NCBI GenBank assembly: GCA_945859605.1
Contig: OX243811.1
Location: 58,439,766 to 58,503,765 of the forward strand
DNA from: Lumbricus rubellus
Taxonomy: Eukaryota; Annelida; Clitellata; Crassiclitellata; Lumbricidae
Direction: 5' to 3'
DNA length: 64,000 nt
In this document: in pieces, positions 52,201 to 61,835 of the stretch
Numbering within the stretch: position 1 is the stretch's first letter
Layout of the letters: each line of letters starts with the position of its first letter
Notes under the pieces: generated by a model
The model's database searches: none
Seen by the model: only the letters and a program-made list of their open reading frames with translations
What the model was told of the DNA's origin: nothing
Position numbers and translations under genes: made by a program

Positions 52201-55200
52201 GATGTTGGCTTCTCCTCCAGTATACAGGCCCTATAGTCTGCATGGCGAATGCTATTTTTCACAAACGCCTTCTTTATGCCCTTCGCCGTCTTCTTCTCCT
52301 TTTCATTAGGCAACAGCAAGCTATACATTTTCGACCTCAAGCCGCAAAATTCCAACACCGCGGCCCCGTTGCACTCGTCCTTAAACTTCCCAATTACCTT
52401 AGCGTTGGTGCGGCTGTGAAGGAAGTGCTCACATGGGTAGTCGGAAGTGTCATATTCGTCTAAATTCTGTAACATGTCTTTGTACACGTCGTTTGCGTGA
52501 ATATGGTAGCAAAGGCTGTTCGTGTCCGTAAAAAGGAGCTTGCAAGCAGAGTTGTAAAGAGGAATGATATGTTCGTAGTGGAATTCATACATTTTTAATT
52601 TTGAAATGTCCAAAATGCACATGCCTGCATAGAGTGGCTTGTTCAAAAAGACGTTTGAATTTGTTAATTTTATGACTACCAAATCTTCGTTTATTATAGT
52701 ATATGATTCGAAATTTGGCCGGGCAACAAATTTTTTCGCGCGCTTTCCACTCATGACTAATTTGACGTTTATGTGCTTTCTGTTATTTTGCATTGTTTTG
52801 CCATATATTGAATTGTTCATAAGTTTGTAAAAGTCTTTTTCGAAGGAAGATTTGGCCACCTGCCGTTTGGATGTGTTGAAGTCGATGTAGTTTTTCAACC
52901 ATCGACTTTGTCGAAACTCGAGAATTTTGTGAATTTTGACCAATTTCAAGCCCATTTTCAGGTAGAATTGTAAATTTCGGTAGTGAACGACGTATCGAGT
53001 CTTTGTCATTAGATTTGGTGTCAACTTTTCGACCCCCGCCCCAATTTTAGCCGAAATTTTCTGCGAAACAGATTTTGCGTAAGGAGATATCATCTCCGGT
53101 CGTATGTGCAGAGTCTCGGGGGCAAGGGGGTAGTCGTTGTGTGCGTCGTGGAGATGTGAAGGATACTCCAAGTCCACGTCCAACAAATATCCCAAGTCGT
53201 CATCAGTCTGTTTGGAAGTCAAGTCGAAATTTTCAATTTCGTCCGTCTCTAAGAATCTAAATTTTCCGGTCGGGAGCGGTTCGGACATGGCGTAACCATA
53301 CAGATTGTTACAATCCAAATACATGATGTAACTATTTGGAATGTCAGGGTCGTATCCTTGGGCGAGATACGGATTGTTCGCCTTTGCGTAACGATTTGAA
53401 ATCATAGAGACACCACCTCTCATACCCCGCTCCACAAAAAGGTATATGTCTGGGTCTGTTATAAGGTCCAACTCCACTTTGGTCATTCTCAAGCACGCAT
53501 CAAAACTAAGTCCGGGGCTGCTGTAGTAGTGAAGCGCGTCAAGTCCGTAAAATTCCATAGACATTTTTCGAAAAGATTAGAACACGTCAGCCAACAATAC
53601 AACGTCCGTCTGCAAGTACAGGTCATGATAGTCTTGCATAGTCTGCATGTCGAATGTCTGCCAAACCTGTTGGGCATAGTCGTAGTCAGTCTGTGAAATG
53701 TCTTCTTCAGTAAGTTTGCTATAGAAGCAGCCTTTGGGAGTCAGAGTCCTTTCGGTCATTCTGCAGGCCGAAGTCATGTATTCGTAGGGAAATACCCCCT
53801 TACGCAAGAGCAGTTTGAAATGATCCGGAAAAAGGCGACGCAAATGGTTGAATTTGGAGTCGCCCTCTTTCGCCAAATTTTTCACCAACACGTCCAAACC
53901 ACAGGTTAGAAATTGCAAAGAATCTAAAAATCGGATGTTATTCACTTCGAACGAAAGATATTTTTCCATGTTAGTGGCTATTACTTTAATTTCTTCGCTT
54001 GCAAACTCCTTGGTCATGGCTTTCAAGATGATGTGAGAGTCGTAACCTTTAAGGTTGTGGAACACGACAGGAAGAAAATAGTTGGGAGTTTTCCCATTCT
54101 TTGACTTTGTCGGTTTTCGGAATTTAATTTTCAAGTTGCAGGGCGAGCAAAGAGCAGAAACAAAGTTACCAGTCATGTGACAGTGGTGTCGAACTTTGTT
54201 TTGAGATGTCAAAGGTGTAGTGCAAGAAGGACATGCAGTACAAGAATCAAAGTCCACTCTTTGTTGCTGAGTAAGTGGTTTCATAGGTAAGTTGGTAGAA
54301 AGAATTTTGTTAATGCGATTCTGTTCAGATTTGATGTGTGAAAAGAAATGATCCATGACGTCAGGTCCAGAATAGACATACGGTTTGTTGTCGTTCAAGT
54401 GTGGAAAAGAAGACACAGTTAGACAGCAGAATCCGCTGGGAGTGTGTGTGTCAAGTATTTTGGTCGCGCTGGTGTTGGAAGCAGAGTCATTTGGCGCCAA
54501 GTAGCTCTCAAAGTCGGCGTACAGGACGTACGGAACAGGCATTTCATGCTGAGTATTTGTGAATTTGAGTGTGGAGTTTTCAGGCGTTGGGTATCGTACG
54601 GACTAAAGACCGTGTTTGCCGCATTCTTCCATGTGCATGTTTTTGACTGAGGCGGTGGTAAAGCAGCACAAGCAGTACGGACAAGGGAAAGCCCTTTCGC
54701 CAGTGTGAGAATTTCTTCCCTTTAGAAGAGCAGAAAGGCTGCGCACAGTTATGTAATGGCGCTTGTCCCCAGCATCGAGAAGCAAAAGATTGACAATGTG
54801 TTTTCTACCCCTGTGAGCACTTGCATAGAGAGGGGTAAAGGTTTTGTCGTCCGGATTTGAATACATGACGTTTATGCTATAGTCAGAATTCAGACCCTCA
54901 AAAAGGGGTATTTGTTCGATTGTCATGGGGAATTTAAGGCCTCTAGTATATAGCTCTCCCATGTAAGGCTTATAGTGACTAACTCTGTGCGGATTGTTAG
55001 ATTTGAAATGAGAAACTGCTAGCACGCTGTATAGGAAACAGAACTCGTCCTCGTTTTGAATATTCAGAGTTGCATGTTTGTTCGCAATGTATTGTGGTGT
55101 GGGGATGTAGCTGGAGGCCCCAACAGGGTCGAAGACGGCATTGCATATCTTAAAGTCGACTACCCCATTTACCGTCCAGCCGGAACTTTGACTCGTAAAC

Positions 55201-58200
55201 GTATCTACCAACTCGTCTATTCTTTGCACGGCCTCTTGTAGTTGGTCCGCGAGCTGCGACGGGTGTGTGAGTGTTGCCGGTACCGACTTGAAGTAGCCGA
55301 CCGTCTGCGCATCGCCATCTGGCGTGTTTCGCTTGAAGTCCACGTCGACCGCCACGTACCATTTCACCGGTCTAAAGAAACAGAGTATAATCAAATATTT
55401 TTGTTAGTATAACACGCACTGTGTACATACCACGCACGCCGCAAAATGCACAAGTTCGAATGCTGCAGCCTCAAGAATTTCCCAAGTCAGAATGTAAGAG
55501 TGCGGCGAAAATTTATCCATGTACAAGCCCAGAATTGCCCAAATGTGTTAGAATTGTAAATTTTCTAAGTCCAAACAAACTGTAAGAGCGAAATGCACTA
55601 AGGCCAAACAAACTGCAGAAATTTTCTAAGTCCAAACAAAATGCAGAAATTTTCTAAGTCCAATTGCTCTGCAATGTCGAGATTTTTTAAGTTCAACACA
55701 CTAAATGAAAAAAATTTCTACAAGAGCAAACATTTCTAAATCCAATCGCTGTACACATATAAAATTTACCCAAAGGTAAAAATTCCTTAAGAATTTTCTA
55801 AGTCCAGTAGGATTTTAGGATAGAATTTTCTAAGTACAAGAAAATTTGTAGCTTGTACAAACCCTTCGTCTCTGAGCGTGTCCTCGAGTGTGCTCGTCAT
55901 GCGCGACGATTCCGTCAGCAGCATGTTATGAACGTCTGTTGTCTGCGGCGCTGGAAACGAAACGTCTATGAATGCATTCTGGGCGCTTGTCTTGATGTTT
56001 GGGTTGGTTTGCTTCTTGAAGCACGTGACACAGAGGTCTTGCCCGGTCCTGAAGAAGCGCGAAGGCCGCCGGTTCTTGCATTGAGGGCACTCTCGTCTCA
56101 GCAAACAGACTTCGCAGAGATTGTTCGTCAAGTTGGTTGCTTTGTACGATCGACAGGAGTCACATCGACCTATAGAACGGCAATAAATTACAAAGGGCAT
56201 TAAAGTATGTTGTATATTCTCTATAATAAAGTCAAAGACTGCTAAAGTTCGCATGCGGTATACTGAATGTGCAATGTTGAAAGTTGGTAGAATGTGTAAG
56301 GGTGCATATGTGCCATGTAAAATTTGTAAAGGCGGCAAGTTTGTAGGAACTTACTTGATGGGCCGGGCTCTGCCGGGCTGCCTCTGCTGGGGCCGACCAC
56401 CGCCGCTGCCGCCGCCGCCGCCGCTGGGGCGGGGCGCCCTTCTTCCGAGCCGCCGGATTCCAACTTGTTGCGCTTTGCTGCACGGCTGGTGTCTGCCTCT
56501 GCCTTTCGCTTCAGTCCTACAACATACATTATTCATCATGAATAAACTGAGCCATTTTTAAATATTGCATGTATTTGACCAATGTATATTTTTAAATATT
56601 TTTATTTTTATTTTTAAAAGTCTGCAAATGAAATGCGCCGAAGTAAAACTTACTCATTTGTCGAATTCTCTCCTTCAGTTGAGCTTCCTCCTTCAGCAAT
56701 TGTTCGAGGTCTGCCTCGTGCATGCTCGCTAGAAACAGAAATACATGGAGTTTGAACGTTAGGAAAATATGTGCCGTCTAATACAGAATATACAGAATAA
56801 GAACTTTATTTACCCATTTTGCTTCTGCAGTGGTAGAAAGTCGAGTTGCAAAGGACGCCGTATCGCGTTCGAAAATTTTTACTATGTGCCAGAACACTCT
56901 TTTTATAACTAATTACTTAACTGGGTTTGCATCCGCCAATACACACTACTTAAATCTCGAGCTAATATCCGCCAATAGTTAACTACTTTTTCAAAAAAGT
57001 GTTAAAGTCAATTTCAAATGCTCTGTAGAATGCTCTGTGTCCGACAAGCTGTATGTTTCGAACGTTGCGTGCGCCTACTAGTTATAGACATGGGACTACT
57101 TTTTGTAGTTTCCTCCGCGAAAGTAGTTCCACATAGTTGTGTGTATGACCGCGGAAGGATGGGGCTGTGGAAGTGATGCGGTTCATGTAATACAGAGAAA
57201 GTATGTATCCCTCCGCCGTTGGGTTCTCTGCCTGTGCCAGACCCAAGCCTGCATAAAAAGAGAGGGCGCCGATGCCGTTCGTGTATACGTTAGACTGTGA
57301 GACGTGCAGAATAGTTTCTTATGTATTGGTCTGTAATAATAATAATAATAATAATAATAACAATAATAATAATAATAGGCCTACTATACAGAGACTCCTG
57401 ACGCTGACATCATTCTACGTATTATAATAGGCCTACTACCCAGTGTCTCCTGACGCTGACATCATTCTACGTATTATAATAGGCCTACTACCCAGTGTCT
57501 CCTGACGCCGATCTCAGACTACGTATAATAATAGGCCTACTACCCAGCGTCTCCTGACGCTGACCTCGTTCTGTGTATAATAATTATAGCAGCCTATAAT
57601 AGTGGAAGAATTTTAGGAAAATCGACTCAACAAATTATCACTACGTAGAGACTTGGCAGAGTTGTTAAGTACACCCCAGTGATGAAAATACCAAAAGTCC
57701 CCATAAATCCGAGCTGTGCTCGAGCCGCCATCTTGGAAAATGGCGGCCTATTTTCTAATTTTTGGCAATAACTCAAGAACCGTCACTGCTACTAAGAAAT
57801 ATACAATACCAAAAATGATCCTCATTTAAAGGCCATCAAGTTTGGTGTATAACATTTGTTTCTAGGATTAAAAATAAAAATGTTACATATGATAAAGTAG
57901 TCATCATTATGTATATCAATGCGACATACAAAGTTTTATGGCGGGAAGAATATATGGAAATACTGTGCTGCGAATGATGATTGAATATCAACCTAATCCT
58001 AGCCGTAACATTTTTATTTTTGATCCTATAAACAAATGTTGTATACTAAACTTCTTTGCCTTTTAATGAGGATTATTTTTGCTCTTTTGTATTTCCTTGT
58101 AGCTGTGACGGTTCTGGAGTTATTGGCACAAAACCGAATTTAGGCCGCCATTTTCCAAGATGGCGGCTCGAGCACAGCTCGGATTTATGGGGACTTTTGG

Positions 58201-61200
58201 TATTTTCATCACTGGGGTGTACTTAACAACTCTGCCAAGTCTCTACGTAGTGATAATTTGTTGAGTCGATTGATGATTTTTCAGCTAAAATTCTTCTACT
58301 ATAATAATAATGCTACGCATCTTTTCCTACCAGCGCCAGCGTATAATAATTATAACAGCCTAATAATAATGCCGCATGTCTTTTCCTATCAGCGCCAGAT
58401 CCAGAACTCGACAAAGACAGTTACGTGCTTCTATGACCACAATATTATAAGCCTACATAAAAATTATCCTTGAAAATAAATTTAATTTCTACAGATAGTT
58501 ACATTTCAGCGAAATTAATGCTCCGGTTGAAATTTAGAAGATAAAATACTCACTTGCAGACATGGCGGAACGAATGACTTGGAAGCGACCGTAGAATCAC
58601 CGTGTTGTACTCGAACTCGGTTGTAGACGTGAGTTGACGACTGTTGAACGGCTGCATCTGCTGATCTCGGATAAGGATTGAATATTTGATGGCTGACGCC
58701 AAATTTTTATAGAGAGCCGGAGACATATATGTCGCCATAATAAGGTTTGATGTTGCAAGATATTTGCTTGGCCATTCGTCTCTTAGTGTAGTAGAAGAAT
58801 TTTAGCTGAAAAATCATCAATCGACTCAACAAATTATCACTACGTAGAGACTTGGCAGAGTTGTTAAGTACACCCCAGTGATGAAAATACCAAAAGTCCC
58901 CATAAATCCGAGCTGTGCTCGAGCCGCCATCTTGGAAAATGGCGGCCTAAATTCGGTTTTGTGCCAATAACTCCAGAACCGTCACAGCTACAAGGAAATA
59001 CAAAAGAGCAAAAATAATCCTCATTAAAAGGCAAAGAAGTTTAGTATACAACATTTGTTTATAGGATCAAAAATAAAAATGTTACGGCTAGGATTAGGTT
59101 GATATTCAATCATCATTCGCAGCACAGTATTTCCATATATTCTTCCCGCCATAAAACTTTGTATGTCGCATTGATATACATAATGATGACTACTTTATCA
59201 TATGTAACATTTTTATTTTTAATCCTAGAAACAAATGTTATACACCAAACTTGATGGCCTTTAAATGAGGATCATTTTTGGTATTGTATATTTCTTAGTA
59301 GCAGTGACGGTTCTTGAGTTATTGCCGAAAATTAGAAAATAGGCCGCCATTTTCCAAGATGGCGGCTCGAGCACAGCTCGGATTTATGGGGACTTTTGGT
59401 ATTTTCATCACTGGGGTGTACTTAACAACTCTGCCAAGTCTCTACGTAGGGATAATTTGTTGAGTCGATTTTCCTAAAATTCTTCCACTAGTGTGCTTGT
59501 TTGCCTCTCTTGGTGGGTCTGGGCATGTATTCCCTGGTCGTTGTTATGACTACCAGGGGCGGAGACATATATTTCATGTGTGTGGTGCAAGATATTTGCT
59601 TGGCCATTCTTCTCTTAATGTGCTTGTTTGACTGCCTTAGTATTCCTGGACAGGTCCAGACATGCATAGATGAGTAATGCCGCAGTTACTATATTCCAAA
59701 GCGCCCGTGGCCGGAGGGCTGCGGAGGCAGATGGTCGGATGCGCATGACCGGCCTCAGCATCCTTACAATAGCGTGAAAGGCTACAATTACGTTCGCGGA
59801 ACGACGGAGATAGATAATACGCGCTGTGTTGTCCGCTTCTTTGAAGCTGGACGCTTCATTGTTTTCACGCGAGATCTGAATGCCTCGTATACCTTTCAGC
59901 GGTTGGGGTCGCGATGTGTTTGTAGGTATAGAGAGATGTCGAGCCAGAAGGATAGTTGGAGAGATGGAGAAAAGGCGAGAAGGAGAGAGGGAAAGAGGGA
60001 GAGAGGGAGAGAAGGCAAGAAGGAGAGAGGGAGAGAGGGAGAGAGGGAGAGATGGAGAGAAGGAGAGAGGGAGAGAGGGAGAGAGGGAGAGAGGGAGAGA
60101 GGGAGAGAAGGATAGATGGAGAGAGGGAGAGAGGGAGAGAGGGAGAGATGGAGAGAGGATAGATGGAGAGAGGGAGAGAGGGAGAGATGGAGAGAGGGAG
60201 AGAGGGAGAGAGGGAGAGATGGAGAGAAGGATAGATGGTGGGAGAGAGGGAGAGAGGGAGAGAATGGTAGATGGATGGAGAGAAGGAGAGAGGGAGAGAG
60301 GGAGAGGGAGAGAGGGAGATACAATAGATGATTAGTATAATGCTTTATTAGCATAATAATAATAATATATGGTTAGACCTCAGCATTCACAGCTATCGAT
60401 GACGCATTACCGATGACGCATACCCAGCGCGCGGGGCCCTGTACCGCTGCTAGTTAGGGTTAACTAATTACTATTACTAATATAATTACCTAATTAATAT
60501 AAGTTAATTAATATACTAATTAATATAATTACTAATTATTATGACCCAATTATTATAATAGGCTAATTAATATGACCTAAATAATTAACTAGTTACCTTA
60601 ACTAATTATTAATAATAGCTAACTAATTACTAATTTATTACTAGTTAGTAATAATACTTAACTGGTTCAGAAACTCCCTATTACACCTACTGTTGCTGAA
60701 CGAACAAAAATAATCATGAATAGTTGAATGAGAGACCTAAATAGACAAATGCTAGGAAAGTTAACTTGGATTAACTTTCTTGAATATGCATTGATATACT
60801 ATTTGCGTCAAGTTGAGCTATTCATCGACAGTAGAGTTTGTTCACAGATCTTATCTAGAACCATTGGTTTGCAAAGACACTAGCGAATAATATTCATCAA
60901 GCTCTATAAAAGATGACGCCTCCTTATAATGGAGGGTAATAAATACCCCTATTAAACGAGAAAGATTGTATACATGGGCGTCCGCAGGAATTTTTCTAGG
61001 GGGGCGCAGACTAATATAATTGTCAAAGGGGCTAAAATAGGTTGACCGTTGTCGAAACAACCGATTACTCCACCTTCGGCGCTTGCTCCTTTTGCGCTGG
61101 CTCCCTCTCGATCCGCTGTAACGGAACCCAGCAAGCGAACAAATCATATACACAATCATTGTCAAAACTGCTATGATAGGCCTATAGCCCTATAGGCCTA

Positions 61201-61782
61201 GCCTAGTTAAATTTTATGTGACTGAAATCTGACCTTACTCTTGAAATAACAATTGCAATCGTCTGGGTTCTTATATCCAATCATCCAAACTGATTTATCA
61301 CTTCATGGATCATCTTTTGCTGACGGAAACTGTTTCCGAATCCGAAGTACGATATAGCCTACATGTACATTGTACAATGTAGGCCTACAGACACTCATTA
61401 TACAGAGACCTGATAAACGGCCGTCAGTCTGGTTGCTGAACGAATGAATTCATGTTGGCATGTTCGTATACCCTCCCTATCGTATCGACTGACCTTTTTA
61501 TGGTGCCCCTGTAGGCTTATACTGGTGCGGTATTTAGATTAAAGTCTGGCCGATTACAGAACTCAACTTGAAGCAAAAACGAAACACCCCTTGACTGCCT
61601 GTTTCGTTCCTAACAAATTGTCCTTCGCTCAATCGCTCTGCCTCGAGCGGGAAGCCTTTGTTCGCATGTGTTGGAATATCAATCTGTCAGCAAGGTCGTA
61701 ATTTTTTCAAGATAGAGATATTGACTATAATTCCACTGCTCACAACGTACTATGATCCTATTCCCCTTCTCTCTCCCCTCGC

Positions 61783-61835
<53 letters not shown>

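Larger units (their letters stand above)
52047..56817 (-). pseudogene. Spliced Polinton protein-primed DNA polymerase B, interrupted
   Basis: Five minus-strand exons: 56817-56814, 56728-56654, 56516-56355, 56169-55863 and 55371-52047, all with GT/AG borders. They total 3,873 nt, exactly 1,291 codons, ending with a stop at 52047-52049. Exon 5 order: Zn-finger-like CPYC... region, exonuclease DxE (YADFES, about 54515), a CxxC/HHCH zinc segment, exo II (FHNLKGYD), exo III ([13 protein letters not shown]), pol motif A ([13 protein letters not shown], 53313), motif B (NNSIYGKT), motif C (FTDTNS, 52526). Two in-frame stops interrupt it, at 54605-54603 and 53579-53577. Motif C has Asn where the second catalytic Asp is expected. 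Very probably inactive. Confidence 0.85.
51305..60691 (-). mobile_element. Complete Polinton/Maverick element
   Basis: 9,387 bp bounded by inverted repeats of 295 bp that begin AGTAGGTGTAATAGGGAG and end with the complement. A 6-bp target duplication GTTGCT (51299-51304 and 60692-60697) flanks it. AG...CT termini, 6-bp duplications and a protein-primed family B DNA polymerase are the defining traits of Polintons. Minus strand: polymerase (52047-56817) and two unassigned coding segments. Plus strand: one candidate exon. No integrase, packaging ATPase, protease or jelly-roll capsid was recognised. Two MITEs have inserted in it. It lies antisense in a gene B intron. Confidence 0.93.

Noticed and set aside
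52158..53260. Plus-strand open frames of 60-100 residues
   Set aside because: Antisense shadows of the Polinton polymerase frame.
56232..56561. Overlapping Ala/Gly/Arg-rich frames in three registers
   Set aside because: Only the register that splices in phase with exons 2 and 4 is accepted; the others are GC-rich shadows.
59896..60354. 150-residue Arg/Glu/Gly and Ser/Leu/Pro open frames
   Set aside because: Produced by the (GGGAGAGA)n polypurine repeat; no non-repeat coding content except the first 80 residues noted separately.
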